This document shows positions 32,181-45,605 of a stretch of DNA of 64,000 nt, piece after piece. Source of the stretch: Reticulascus tulasneorum (Eukaryota; Ascomycota; Sordariomycetes; Glomerellales; Reticulascaceae); assembly GCA_001557505.1 (NCBI GenBank), contig LSAX01000003.1:1116001-1180000 (forward strand). The letters are read 5' to 3'. Made by a program: the position numbers and the translations under genes. A model generated the notes under the pieces. The model saw only the letters and a list, made by a program, of their open reading frames with translations. It was not told where the DNA came from and did not search any database. Within the stretch, counting starts at the first letter, position 1. Each line of letters starts with the position of its first letter.

Positions 32181-35100
32181 GATGAGATCTTGGATGCTTG
32201 TTTGACAACCGGCTCGAGACGAGATGCTGAACTTTTCATGGATCTCTGAAGCTCCAGGGCAGCCAGCTCGACTGTATTTGAGCTGCCCTGTCCTTGCGTC
32301 TGCTCCCCATCGCCTGAGAAAACTTCCGTCGACGGGGAGTGGGCGAAGCTTCCAGTGGGTAGCTCGGGAGCTTGGGTAAACATGGACAAAGCAAGCCTGC
32401 AGGGTCTGGAAGCTGGACCTGCACAGAACCCAGCCATCGTTGGCGAGTGGGGCCGTGTGGCGGAAGCCTCGAACCTGCGATGGATTTTATTTGCACGCAT
32501 GACGTGTCAGTAACTACTGCATGCTGAATGGCAGATTCTTCGGTTCCTCCAATTCTCGTATGCAATAGTAGCGGTGGTGGTAATAGAAACCGGAAGGATG
32601 AGGGCTGGAACGGCAAGTGGAGGTTAAGCGGTTAAGCAGTTGGTTGTTAATGCATCATGGAGGAGCGGAACGAGTAGTGCTGGAGGAACAATGGAAGCTG
32701 AGTCGTGGTGCTCCCACACTTACCGCCACAATGATAGAGAACATGGGTGTGTCACATTCGAATTTGCCGCAGAGACATGGAGAGTTTGACGGCGCTCAGG
32801 CCAGATGTTTACATTGTTTTTGAGTGATTGGTGGCAAGGCTGAGACCTCGTGCACTCCAAGACACTCCTCACTTCCCACGCCGTCGGAATATTGCGCCAC
32901 GCCGCTAGGTCTCCTCCGGTTGATGCTGAGTGGGTGAACTCCAGGTGGTATCGTTCCACTTGAGTTAAACTTACGAGGTGTAACACAGACGAGGGTTCGG
33001 CCGATTTGCATTCGTGAGACACTTACCCGTAGCCCTGGTGAATCGGCCGTTATCGTGTTTGTGAACCCTAATGTAGCTGCAATGGAACTTACGATCGATG
33101 GGGGACTACTCTGCAAATCATTCCAGCGTAGGATTGACATGTACGGATTACCATTCTCAGGACACTGGAGATCTCAAGCCAATAGCTGAGTGGAGTAAGG
33201 CCGGGGTCGTGGGATGTTCGGGAGAACTTCTAGTCTGGAATTAGGTCGGTGAAGCAGTCCCAGGGAAGTGTCCCTCGCCAAGACCTCACTAACAAAGAGA
33301 AAGTACTACTTAGCAGCGTAGTACTTAATCGGTAAAAGTTAAGCCTCATTCGCTAGTGTGGGACAAACGAAATCCCGGGACCACGGTCTGGTCCGCCATT
33401 TGAACCTTGGCGATTGGCCAGCCAAACTGGGTGAATCATGAGCCGGCCAGTTGTTCCATTGCGGCTTGGATGGACTTTGGTTATAAGTGCCTCGTTTTGA
33501 TTTGGAACCTGTGGTATCAGTACGACTGAACGTAGCTATGATACGATCGACGCAGCCTAGTGCCACCACCGGAGCAGAGTACCGATGTGTGGGAAAAGCT
33601 CGCTCATGCCTGGCCTATGTGGCGCTCGCTAGTGTGTTTCTGCCCCCCCCGTTGCGAAGTAATTATATTTGCCCGTGTGAAGGGGGGCGAAAGACGGAAT
33701 CCATTTTGGATACGGATAGGCGGGCTGGAGGCTTGTGGCTGGCTATGTCTCGGTCGAAGGAAGGAATGAGAAAAGCGGCACGATTCATTGTTCCTCGCAT
33801 GCATTATGTATGTTGCAGATGTACAACAACTTCAATCCGCTTAGATTGCCGCATTCGTCATGCTTGCATCTGCAGGGGATTCCATCTGGGATCTCACGCG
33901 ACAGCTCTGCAAGTTTGGCCCGGAACCATCGAGGCCAACATCGGCACGAAAGGGGGTGTCATCAAAAATGCTACCCCCGCGATTGGGTGGCATCCCTAAC
34001 CCCAGAATCCCATCTACCGGTCCGGTGCCCCTGACCCTGCCCTGACGTTGATCACTGGCGCCACGACTAGCGCAGCCCGCCTAGCCATGCACGCCCGAGG
34101 CCCAAAATGCAGATTCTGGACCCCTCTATCATCAGTCGGTCGCGGCAGAAATATGACCATGGTGATGTTGAGACACACTATTGGAAATGTGCATAAGTGG
34201 AGGCTGAACGACGGCTTTAAAACTTCGTTGGCGAGAGCCCGACGGTCGCCTTATCACTGGGCGTTTTTCTCAGCGACTCTTCCTCCTTCTGGGCTATCTA
34301 GAACTTCTTTCGGTTCTAAAGAAGATGCCACAGTGGGCTGCTCGCTCGCAGGATGATATCCAGTAACTGCATGCCCTTCTCTCAGATGCCGCACTAAACA
34401 CAAAGAAAGAGCTCAACAGTGCCAAGCCTCTAGCTCTTCCCCCATAAAGACCTAACTGCGAGAATTCTTTGTGCATATTCTCCTCCTATCTTTACTGCTG
34501 ATAGGCGGTGTATGCTAAGCAAAGCTTACGGCCGCCTGAGATAGCTCTGTATTTCACTGATTCGGTAAGAGAGGGGGCAGTACATCCCTACCTGCATCTC
34601 ATATTGCAATACCGCTGTGACCAGTCTAGACCCAGGCATCCTCCGAACACAATGACTGAACCGATTTTCTTCGTATTCCTTCGACAGGAACATCTCCGAA
34701 CATCACACGTGGATACAGAGCTCGCAAGCTTACCCCCACATGTCCAGTGACTCCCACAATCCTTCAGCCTTCCACATTTCGGACGCAATGGCTCGCTTGG
34801 AATTTCTCAACGCAGGTAGCTCAGGCAAACAGGCTTGTCTCGTTGGTTGCTAACATCGATCGCCAGTTCCCGCGAGTGCAGACGACTGGACCAGCTGGTG
34901 GAGTCATTGTCTGGAATTTATCGAGACTGATGTCTATATGGAGCTATCTGCAGTTAGTTCACCTAGTGCGGATGGATTCCGGAGTGGGCGTGTAGCGGAT
35001 ATCGAATGATCTCTTCGGGAGAGACATCGCAAGCCTTCCAAGGGTTCATATACTTTATCTTTTCTGTCATGGCGTTTGAAATTTCCCCTTTCATGATCAA

Positions 35101-35299
35101 GCTGTCCCTCTTCTCTCCCTCCCGTCTCTCTCATTCAATATCTCGACACGGGATCGTGAAGGCGTCCTGTGTTGTGACCTGGCGAGCTTTTCCGTCGCCG
35201 TGTCTGCTCTGCCCCGAGATTACTTGCCTCTGTTTAAGATAGAAGCTCCCATCTCATACATCCTTTGACTGTCCTTGGCACACTCTATCATCCATCACC
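32181..35299. other. 3.1-kb gene-free region between divergent secreted-protein genes
   Basis: It contains only short, mutually overlapping frames without family features. It serves as upstream sequence for the unknown secreted protein (minus) and the multicopper oxidase (plus). No transposon ends or repeats recognised by eye. Confidence 0.45.
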
Positions 35300-37445
35300 A
35301 TGCGGGGTCTATCACTGCGCCATTCGCTGGCTGCTCTTCTCTTTCTTACCTCAGACTGTCTTGCTAAGGACTGGGAGAGCCCTGAATACAAGTGGCTCTA
35401 CCAGTTTCCACTACCTATTCCTCCAGTGAAGCAAGAGAAGTGGTATGTCATCTCATATCTTGACTCAAACTGGACCATGATGGAGACTAACACCCTCAAG
35501 GCCAACCAATCCTATCTACAACCCTGTCACTGGTAACAAGATCAAGTACTATGAGATTGAAATCAAAGAGTTCAAGCACCAGGTCTACCCCAACCTGAAA
35601 CCCGCCACTCTTGTCGGGTATGATGGCATCTCACCTGGTCCTACCTTTATCGAGGAGAAGGGCACGGAATCCGTCGTTCGTTTCATCAACCATGCAAAGA
35701 TGGCGAATTCTGTCCATCTTCACGGCTCTTATTCGGTAAGCAAGGCGTGTCAGATTGTGCTTTTACGTAAACGAGACTGACATAAAGAACTTAGCTTGCT
35801 CCATTTGACGGTTGGGCTGAGGACATCACCAAGCCAGGGGAGTACAAGGATTACTACTATCCTAACCGCCAAGCTGGGCGGATGCTTTGGTATCATGATC
35901 ATGCCATTGATCACACAGCCGAGAATGCCTACTTTGGCCAAGCTGGAGCCTATATCCTCCGGGACGCTGCGGAAGATGTCCTTGAGCTTCCCAGCGGCTA
36001 TGGCATATACGACATCCCACTTATACTGACGTCAAAGGTTTGAGTGCTATGAGGTGTGAAGATCAATCAGGATACTAACGTACCAACAGCAATACAACAG
36101 CGACGGAACTCTTTTCTCTCCCGCCAAAGAAGAGGACAGCTTGTACGGCGACATCATCCATGTCAATGGCCAGCCTTGGCCATACTTCAAGGTAGAGCCA
36201 CGCAAGTATCGTCTCCGCTTCCTCAATGCTGCCATTTCCCGCTCCTTCTTCCTCTACTTTGAGAGCAACAAGAAAGGCAGTACCAAGAAGCTTGAATTCG
36301 ATGTCATTGCGTCAGACACCGGGCTGCTCACCGAACCACAAAAGACGAGCGACTTGTACTTGTCGATGGCAGAGCGCTATGAAATCGTCTTTGACTTCTC
36401 CAAGTACAAGGGCGAAAACGTCACTCTCCGTAACACGAATGACTTTTCGCCAGATAAGGAGTATCTGCACACCGACAAAGTCATGCGCTTCGTCGTCGGC
36501 AGCGACTCAGTTGAAGACCGCTCAAAAGTGCCGTCCAAGCTGCGAGAAGTGCCCTTCCCGCCTCATAAGGAAGGTATTGATCACCACTTCCTGTTCCACC
36601 GACAAGGCAGTGAATGGCGTATCAACGGTGTTACCTTCGCTGATGTCAACAACCGAGTTCTTGCCAAGCCCAAGCGCGGTCTCGTCGAAGTCTGGGAGCT
36701 GGAGAACAGCTCTGGCGGCTGGAGTCATCCTATCCATATTCATCTCGTCGACTTCCGGGTCATCAAGCGCGTCAATGGCCGCAGCAAGGTCCTACCATAC
36801 GAAGCTGCTGGGCTGAAAGACGTCGTCTGGCTTGGACCAGGCGAGACGGTCACTGTCGAAGCACATTTCGCACCTTTTTCAGGATTGTATATGTTCCATT
36901 GCCACAACCTGATACATGAAGATCATGAGATGATGGCGGCATTCAACGTTACTGTACTCGAAGATCTTGGTTACTCGGAAACAAACTACGTGGATCCGAT
37001 GAACCCAGAGTGGCGTTCCAAGAAGGAAGGCGCTAACGTGTACGATTATGACTCAGTCAAGCCTCGCCTGGAGTACATGGCTAGTTTCGAGCCATACAAT
37101 CATGTTAATGAGATTGACGGTTGGCTTGAAGCGTACTGGGCAACCAAGAGCAAAGATGCCACCACCACAACTTCCAGTACAGTATCTACGACTGCATCAG
37201 CAATAGGAACTACTAGCGCTGCTGTGGTTGTCACCACTTCGGCAGCCGTCACCACTTCGGCAGCTATCACAACTTCCAAGCCGACCACCACTTCTAAGCC
37301 GGCTACTACGGCCAAGCCGACCACCACTTCAAAGACCACATCATCCAAGAAGACTTCGACAACGAGCAAGAAGAAGAACAAGCGGGACCCTCTGCGCTTC
37401 CACGCCAAAGAGCTACCCAAGCGGACATCTGTTCCGAAGCCATGA
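35300..37445 (+). CDS. secreted multicopper oxidase, bilirubin-oxidase-like
   Basis: Model join(35300..35442,35501..35735,35795..36037,36090..37445), 658 aa. Signal peptide MRGLSLRHSLAALLFLTSDC. All copper motifs are present: HLHGSYS with APFDGWAED following across an intron, WYHDHAIDHTAENAY, HPIHIHLVDF and HCHNLIHEDHEMM (T1 Cys in HCH). The order and the A-P-F-D-G-W motif fit ascomycete bilirubin oxidase/phenol oxidase-like enzymes rather than plant-type laccases. They oxidise phenols or tetrapyrroles with reduction of O2 to water. The C-terminus is a long Thr/Ser/Lys-rich repeat (TTSKPTTTSKPATTAKPTT) ending in basic residues, with no GPI signal. Introns of 58, 59 and 52 nt, all with TAAC or CTGAC branches. 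Confidence 0.93.
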
Positions 37446-40400
37446 GCTCGCCGTCCTCAGCAAACGTAATCTGACCCCTTGGTGGCACGAACATAAAACG
37501 AAAACGAACATTGATATGGAGTCACCTGGGATTTGAAATTTGAAATATTCAGCATGTCACTCGTTGTACACTGGGCACTAGATGGGACAAGTGAATGGCG
37601 GAGGATCACTCTTTTGACGTTTGACGCATCTTATGAGCCATGCTCTTATGATAATGAGATAGCCCAGTTGTAATGTATAATGTACCGTCCAATAGTGCCC
37701 AATGTCTATTCGATCATTCAATATGAATTGGCTTCCACTCTCTGCTAGATTCATCGGTGTTGCGATTGCCTGGTTCTGCTTGTATTTTCCAATTACGAGT
37801 GTAGAGTGATCGCCAATCACATTTGAAGATGTTCTAGGGCATCCAGAAAGAACACAAAGACCATCGCCAAAGATCCTTCCCACCTTTCAGCTCTACGACG
37901 ACGAACTGACTCATGTGCCGCGCAATACTCAGAGATTCGTGTCAGGACCTCACGAGCGCAAGACACTCTTCGCATTCGGTGTGCCCACCTCGGAGCTTTC
38001 TGTTGCCCAAATCAGGGATGTGGCGGGTGACATTGAGTGGACTGTGCGCATCACCGGCCGGTAGGCCAAGCTGTTGGTGTTGAGGTTGCAGCCATCTTGG
38101 CGCTACCCAATTAAGGATTCAATAGTTTCTCGGCAGATCGCCCCCCACCCCTCCTCCCATCGGAGCAGGGCGATGCCGCTACCTGGGGTCAATTGGAACT
38201 TTGTTACCTAGCGGGTTATTGAAGAAGAAGTTAGCGATAGGGAATACAAACGAGCGGACGACCTCGCCTGTTGGCCCACGAATTTAGGTCAAGCAAGAAG
38301 AGCTACAGTTTAGTTCCTCACTTGGTTGGCTGTTGAAGCGACTTTCGGGACCGTTTTGGTTAGGCAGGATTCGCAGTATCTAGGTGACAAAGAAGTGACA
38401 ACACATTTCAGCGACGCCACAGCAGCCAACGCCGAGAAGACGGCAACAGCTATTCGCTAGCAAATGGAGAGGATTTGCCCGAGCACTTCTGCTGGACCGC
38501 GCCTCACCGCTTCATTCGTGTCGTGACGCTGCTGCTATGAGCGTTTTCGGGCAGCAGAATTATTACCCATGCATCTCTCGGTGACGGCCGTAGCTTATCA
38601 TTCATGGCATGTTGGTTCATGGCCAGCAGACCCTTGCCTTGTTCGATAAACCAGATAATGTACCGTGCTAACTGACGCCACGAGGACATGCAAGAGGTTG
38701 GATTAGTAGACTCCCGCTAGCTTTACTTCGGCTCCCTCTCTGAAGCTCATTCTCACTAGAGCTAAAATAGGCATGGGTAAGCGCGAGCCCCAGATCTTCC
38801 GGCCATCTGGGAGATCTAAAAGCTCCGAACTAGAGCTCCTAACCCTGGTGCACATTTTGTGTGCATTTGGCATGGCGAGCGGCACTTCAAACAGACCAGA
38901 ATTGCAGGATATGTAAATAGGCAATTCCTCATACATTATTCATCAAAATATTTACTCAAATATTCCAGTGAATTTATAGTAAAATAAGACACTAAAGATA
39001 TTTATCTGAATACTCTCAGCATCTTCCTAATAGTTAGATATTTCATTGGAACTACACGGTACCTTTTCTGGCTACTGTTTCTGCTTCTGCTTCTGCCATA
39101 CCTCGGGATGTTTGCCACGCACTAAAACGACTACTGTTCTTTTTTTGTCACCAGCCAAGCAGGAGAGGGGCATATCAACCGAAGGTAAACGAGGCGGAGG
39201 TACAGAAAACGACTAAGGCTCTAGTCTCGGCGCCTCAACTTCAGCTCCCCTGCAGGACCAAAATAGATTCCAGCCCCATGCAGCTCCGAGACTGATCCTC
39301 CGGAAAGAGGTCCCGACTGTACATAGTATTGAAACCAACCCCAGCTTGTTCGCTGCCTGACGCCACCTCACTCTCACTGTCATGGATAGGACTGAGGCGG
39401 TATCTAGCCTACGTTATACTGCAGGGATAGACCTTCGTTGCGGGCGAGTCGTGCCCCACATACTTAAAGTGCCACATGATAGGCGTTTGTTCCCCAGACC
39501 TAAGAGAGAGTGGTGTCCTCGTGTTATGGAGACTAAGAAAAGGCACTAGTAGAACCGCAGCCTTCTCGTCGAGGAAAGAGCACACGCTTTCTGTCCAGCC
39601 TTATCCCGGCGAGTCAGGTTAATCAGTTGTCGTCTCTATTTATTCCGAAGGCTGGCTTCAGCTTACATACATAATACGCTTCATATTATCGCCACCCCTA
39701 CACTGTATCACATGTCTCGTGAGTCAGTCACGATGTGATGCGAGTGGAGTCATGCTCGACGTACATAGTAGCAGATAGGGCCGAAAATCGGCCCATCAGG
39801 CCACTCATGCATTACCTATGATGCGTGAATAGGGCGGCGATGTGGTCTAGACTGAAGCCCTCTTGTTACTATGATTGCCAAGCTTAAGGTCCCGGCGCAC
39901 GTACCGGATCATATCGTCCCCGAACTGCCGCAGCGAGGGAACTGGCCTGGCACTTTCCCACGATGGAATATATGCATAATAAGGACCAGGAAACAACTAG
40001 ACGCTTGGCAAATCGCTTGTTCGTTTTACTTCATATGATTTCAAGTCAACTGGTTTAACTTCCAATCCTGGTATCTTGCTATCTCACGTCGGGTATCACC
40101 TTTGTTGAAGGCTTCAAGCCTTTGCTCAAGAGCCTCAAGGTGAACTTTGACAACAGAACAGCAACAGACGGTGCAGTGCTCTCATTGTATTCACAATATG
40201 ATGCTATCAGACCACTCTCTTAGCATCTTTTATTTGAACATGGTTAAGGTCAGACCATACTGGATTCTGGAATTAAGGGGAGGAAACCCGTGTGTATCAC
40301 AAATGCATTTTTATGAGGAAAGATGCTCAGACTGATCAATGGGATTACAAAGGATCAAAATGCATATTGCACTATTATCAGGCTTGCTCCCATGGCTAGG

Positions 40401-42497
40401 TTGTCATTGCTACTTACTGTTGCCTCCTATGGTAAAAATTTTTTCACTTACATATGCGATTTTCAGAATATAAGGAGTTTATAGGATGGATTGGGAAAGC
40501 CGCAATGACCTTGATTGCTTTCAGTCCAGTACCTATCTAGTGCCTGCATATCCTGGCTTGTATACGTACGTAGAATAAGGTAACTACTAGTCCCTCTGTC
40601 TGCTTCCTGGTGCAAAAGTTAGGGTTAAACGGAAACTGGATTCATTGATCTAGCAAGTAAAATTCAATTATACAAGCTTGGGAACTCAGCGGAGATGACG
40701 AATTCATGTCGATCTGGTACAATGTCTAGTCTTCCTCTGGACTATTGAAACAACTACGTACTCAACGCTGTAACACCTTTATTTATTTATCCATAAATAG
40801 GATTGAGTTTACATTTATGGTGGATGCTGATCGATGCGAACGGAGATTAACTAATTAATGTATCGTCGTTTGTTCCTAGATCTCTCCTCCTCATCCTCGT
40901 CCTCGCCTTCCTTCTCTCCTCCTTCTCGGCGGCACAGGCATAGCAGCGGGGTTTAAACGGTGCAGAATTAAAGCTCCTCGTCACTCGCAAGCCTCGATCT
41001 CTTCCAATAACCAACACGCTCCTTACTGTACCTTCCTAATTAGGGTACATACTCACTGATCTTGGAGGCAAAGACAAGAACTTATCGATTTCTGAGATTA
41101 CTTCACTATGCATATGAAGACGAGGGCTCTGTAGGTATCACAAGAGGTAGTCCTCTTCCGCCCTCTCCTTATGTTGCCGTTATTGTGAGTGAGACATCAA
41201 CAAAGTGGTGTTTTCAGTTTTTAAAATTTAAAGATAACTGCAATTGGATGCATAACCATAACCAGAACAAGCAGTAGCAATCAGCACACCTTCGATACAG
41301 CTTTGTTTGTAATAAGATTTGGCCATCTAACTCTCAGGCTCGATCAGAATGGCTTTGCGGTACGGCCCGCGCCCCCGCACCGCCGGCCCTCGATTCGCAT
41401 CTCGGGCAGATGGGATACTTGTATGATTGCGCGAAACTACGAGTATGCGCCATTTTCAGACAGCCTTTCGTCCTTGGCCCGTCTCCCCCTTGTTTTGAAC
41501 CTGGAGCCCATCGTATCTCCACTATCTTATCTATCACCTCTTGTATACGATTTTATTGAGTGGTACGGACGTGTTGCTGTTGAGGTTACACTCCGTGCCA
41601 AGTTACAGTGCACTCTTCGAAACCAGACTAGCACAAGGCGGGATGCTAGGTTACTCGAGTCCAGGTTTTCGTGCATCGGGCATCCATTCCTTTGGGTAGG
41701 CACTTTATGCAGAGGGAAGCCTCTTTTCAAGCCTCCCATTCAATCCGTTGGACAAAACGGGTGCAAGCCTGGGTTGTCGCAGGATGACAACATCACTTGG
41801 TGTGCAGACAATCTACGATCGGCACTGGGAGCGAGGCGGCTGGTGAAACGTGCCACGCATTATGCCCCAGTCCGGCAGGTGGATGGCAGTTGCTGCAAAG
41901 GCGGCATTTCAAATCCTTGCATGCCACTTTGCATTGCATGTGACTTCGGGAATCTGGCAATCTTTTGCCAGGGTGATTGGCGGGGTCCATGGGGCTCTCC
42001 CATCGTCATGAGGCATGGGGATTCGTGGAGATGAGGAACGTCCTCATTTACTCGCGTTTCGAATTGCTAAGTCGGCTCACATTGACTGGCCACAGTAGAT
42101 GGTTTTCGGATGTGCAGTTCCACATACAGCAATAAGCTGGGCCGCGAAAGGTTGGGATTTGGCCACCATGGCCAGCCATTGCCAGCTAGCATGACTGTTC
42201 GACCCGTTGCACGCCACTTTATTCGTGATCCCTCCTCTTCTAGGCAGGTGAGATCTAGCATCTCATAGGCGCCTTTCGTAGGGCTGGGTTGCAATGCCGT
42301 CACCTGCCACGGCTACCGACATCCCCAAATGGAAGGTTGATCTTCGCGATCTGTAGCCCGTCACCCGCAGACGGCTCAGATCTCATCGGCATCTTGTGCA
42401 TTCTGCTGGGTTATAAACAAGCGACCTTGCCCAGATTGGATGTGCTACCCTTCGCCCATCACCTTCCTTCACGGACCGAAGCCAGCCAATTCTCATC
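37446..42497. other. 5-kb gene desert, partly AT-rich
   Basis: No supported gene. 38930-39070 and much of 40000-41300 are visibly AT-rich with many TA steps, unlike the flanks. 40880-40930 is a C/T-rich tract (TCCTCCTCATCCTCGTCC). The one longer open frame (41303-42034) has no family features. This could be remnant of RIP-mutated transposon sequence, but I found no terminal repeats. Confidence 0.45.
42412..42417 (+). promoter_or_regulatory. TATA box of the carboxypeptidase gene
   Basis: TATAAA 86 nt before the ATG at 42498, followed by a C/T-rich leader (CTTCGCCCATCACC). A good TATA context for an inducible secreted enzyme. Confidence 0.5.
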
Positions 42498-43889
42498 ATG
42501 AAGTCTGTCGTTGGTCTCTCCGCCTTCTTTGCCGTCGCTTCGGCGGTCGCTGTCACACAGGAGCCGAGAGGCGCGAGAATATCCTACGATGGGTACAAGG
42601 CCGTTCGTGTGTCCGTGGGTGATGATGTCGCCAAGATCAACGACATCATCTCGAGACTGCACTTGACGACGTGGAAGGGTGCGCCGAGGGCTGGGGCTTT
42701 TGCCGACATCGTTGTCCCGCCTTCTGAGACCAAGGCTTTCCTGAAGGAGATCGCCGGGATGAACACCACCATCATGCACGAGGATCTTGGCGCTTCAATC
42801 GCAGAGCAGGCGGGATTCTCGGCATATGCCGGTACTGTATCCCATTCAATGCTTGCGGGCCGTGAAAAATTGATTGCTGACCAAGTGCACAGTGGGTTCC
42901 GCGAACGCCACATGGTTCAACTCGTACCATGCGTATCGCGACCACATTCAGTTCCTGAATGATTTACGCGCCACATATCCCGACAATTCGGAGATTGTCA
43001 CTGCTGGCAACTCTCTCAACGGGAATCCCATCACAGCCATTCACCTCTTCGGAAGCTCCGGGAAAGGTGTCAAGCCTGCCATTGTTCTCCACGGCACCGT
43101 CCATGCCCGGGAATGGATCTCAACCATGGTGGTTGAGTATTTGGCGTACAATCTCTTGTCAAAGTACTCCTCATCCACTGAGATCAAAGGCTTTGTAGAC
43201 AAGTACGACTTGTATATCTTTCCGGTTGTAAATCCCGACGGTATGTACTAAGTGTGGAGCGACAAGAAGTAGAGCTCTACTGACACTCCTAACCAGGCTT
43301 CCTGTACACGCAGACGAATGATCGCCTGTGGCGCAAGAATCGCCAAAGCACAGCTGGTAGCTCCTGCATTGGGCACGACATCAACCGCAACTGGCCATAC
43401 CAGTGGTCCGTAAGGGGCGGTGCCTCAACCGATCCTTGCGCCCAAGACTTCAAGGGAAGGTCGGAAGGCGATGCACCAGAGACTCAGGTTCTCTCCGCAT
43501 GGCTTAAGAAGACAAAGAGTGCCCAAGGTCTCAAGCTCTTCATCGACTACCACGCGTACTCCCAGCTCTTCATGACGCCATACGGCTACTCATGCACCGC
43601 CGTCTCTGTCAAGAACACAGAGCTTCAGTCACTCGCCCGAGGTGCCGTGGCAGCCATCAAGGCCGTGCACGGCGTTTCCTACCAGTATGGCCCGATCTGC
43701 TCCACCATCTATCAGGCCACCGGCAGCAGTGTCGACTACGTTGAGGACGTGGTCAAGTCTGACTACACCTTCACGACTGAGTTGCGCGATACAGGAAACT
43801 ATGGGTTCTTGCTCCCTGCTTCACAAATTGTGGCCAGTGGCGAGGAGGCCTACGCCGGTCTTAGGTATCTTCTCTTGAATATGAAATAG
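42498..43889 (+). CDS. secreted zinc carboxypeptidase A-like (M14A) preproenzyme
   Basis: Model join(42498..42831,42893..43240,43297..43889), 424 aa. Signal peptide MKSVVGLSAFFAVASAVAV, then a ~95-residue activation propeptide (YKAVRVSV .. DIVVPPSE). The catalytic domain has the zinc ligands in HGTVHAREW (H and E) and IDYHAYSQLFMTPYG (H), the substrate Arg/Asn-Arg in HDINRNWPYQW, and the catalytic Glu in TTELRDTGNYGFLLP. It removes C-terminal residues from peptides outside the cell. Both introns (61 and 56 nt) are needed: they rebuild YAVGSANATWFNSYH and NPDGFLYTQ. The length is that of a full fungal preprocarboxypeptidase. Confidence 0.95.
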
Positions 43890-44840
43890 GCGTTTCCTTT
43901 CTTCAATCATATGCATCAACTGTATCTAAATTCCCAATCATTTTCAATGCATTATCATCGGTTATATATATTTCCTCTATATAGGTTAACTTTCAGCATA
44001 TATATCACACCCGAGTTATCTACGACTTCTCCTCGCATGTTGGTGCTGAAGAACAGACGATTGCATAAGTCGAAGACTGCTCTGAGAAATTGCCTCTTTA
44101 GAACAAGAACCTGAACCATCCTGAACCAGCCTGAGTCATTGCTGCTATAGCCTGAACGAGGGTGAGCAGTCTGAACTGGGATGTGGAACTAAGCTTGGTT
44201 GAGCATGTTGAGGTTGGGAAGAGCTGGGACCAGTCGGCAAACCCTACACTGGTTTATACGTTTCTATTTGACATAAACAGGCCACAAACACACATCTACA
44301 GCATTCAACAACAAGGAGATTGGCAATCAAGGAAAATATCTCGCCAGTCAGTCTTAGGAACTGCTCAATATACTCGTTTATTTTCATGAACTATGCTTGA
44401 AATGCCCTTATCTATATCGTTCATAAAACCTGCAGACAGAAACAGACCCCCACTAGGCGCCGGGGACAAGCTGTTGCGTCAGATCAGATAACAACGTTCT
44501 TTCCTGCCACTGCTTGAAGATACAAGCCGTTCAAGTTCTATATTTTCTGTGTGGTGCCTATCAAAACGTCGTAGGCCTGCTTCAATATGTCTAATTGAGG
44601 AAGCACGAGGTTGTTCGTAGTTGGAGATGACAATGAAGGAACGATGACTTCATAATAAGATCCGCCAGCTCACCAAGCATCAACTGGTAGCCCATCACCA
44701 TACCACAGCCTACCCTTTCGAATCTCCACTCCGCGATCTGCGCCAACGATCCACCTCAATCCGAAAGCTGTATCTCCTTGATTCCCTTTAGGCTAATACT
44801 CATATTCTAACTATTGATTTATGGATTTGATCTTTTGGAT
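43890..44840. other. intergenic between convergent genes
   Basis: 951 nt, AT-rich, with no ORF of note. The segment 44105-44165 repeats CTGAACC-like words (CCTGAACCATCCTGAACCAG), a very short local repetition. Confidence 0.4.
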
Positions 44841-45605
44841 CTAAGCCTTTATACATTCCTTACTCTTGAAGTTCGATGTCTTTGCAAATCGCGCAAAGGT
44901 GATATGGCTTGATGTATTATAGTACTTTGACGCTACTTCAATATTATTGTCAGCACAGATATTGGCCAAGTCTCGTCGGAGGTGCAGATATGTATAACGA
45001 CTGTCTTCGGCAGGCAGGAATGTCAAGGCGACCGCAGTATCGTCTAAACTTAGCATCGGTGTATTAAGGCCAGCAGGGTGCGCAGCAGCGAATGCGGTGA
45101 ACTTGGCGGCATGCGGTCTCGCTCGCTCCGCGTTGACCTTCAATTCATGTGGTGATTTAGAATGGACAAGTTCTATGACAGTCATGTGAAGCCATTCAGG
45201 CGGCGAAAGCCAAATATCTCCCCAAGTCAGATTCTTTAGAGTCCTGCAGATGAAATGCCGGTAACCTACTTGGAGCTAAGATTTGCAGATCCCGCTGGAT
45301 TAAGGAAATCAAGTCGATGACACCTTTTGACGGCCATGCAAAAGAGGCAAAGATTTGCGCGGGTCAAGGTAGTTAGGATCGTTGAGACGATCGGTGAGTA
45401 TTTTGTCAATCGGGATTCCAGGATATTCGGGCTTGAGGAGCATCTCCTCATACCTGGAATCCCTGGACCGCCGGTGTTGCTCGCAGATTTTGCCGATTTC
45501 CACAGCGTCATCATGAGAATCTGTGATAAACTTATCGATTGCTCTGCTGAGGTCCATAGCAGTGGTCTTCAACTGTTTAACAGAGCCAGCTGGCGCAACC
45601 TGCAA
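44841..45605 (-). pseudogene. 2H-phosphoesterase-like (RNA ligase/cyclic phosphodiesterase fold) gene, frame-broken
   Basis: The order of family motifs is intact but lies in three frames. ATG at 45605; MLLKPEYPGIPIDKILTDRL then NDPNYLDPR in frame A; NLCLF in frame B; AWPSKGVIDLISLIQRDLQI in frame C. An ordinary 52-nt intron (45269..45218, GTAGGT donor) follows, then IWLSPPEWLHMTVIELVHS (first H-x-T motif) and SSHITFARF (second H-x-T motif). Frames A to B and B to C each need removal of one base, at the TTT of 45354-45356 and the AAAA of 45340-45343 (plus strand). The protein also ends soon after the second motif, shorter than I expect. Either a decayed gene or assembly indels. Such proteins act on RNA or cyclic phosphates; the substrate is unknown. 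Confidence 0.65.

Noticed and set aside
41303..42034. 243-codon open frame on the plus strand
   Set aside because: No signal peptide, domain or family pattern; Cys/Arg/Trp scatter looks random; a single frame inside a gene desert.
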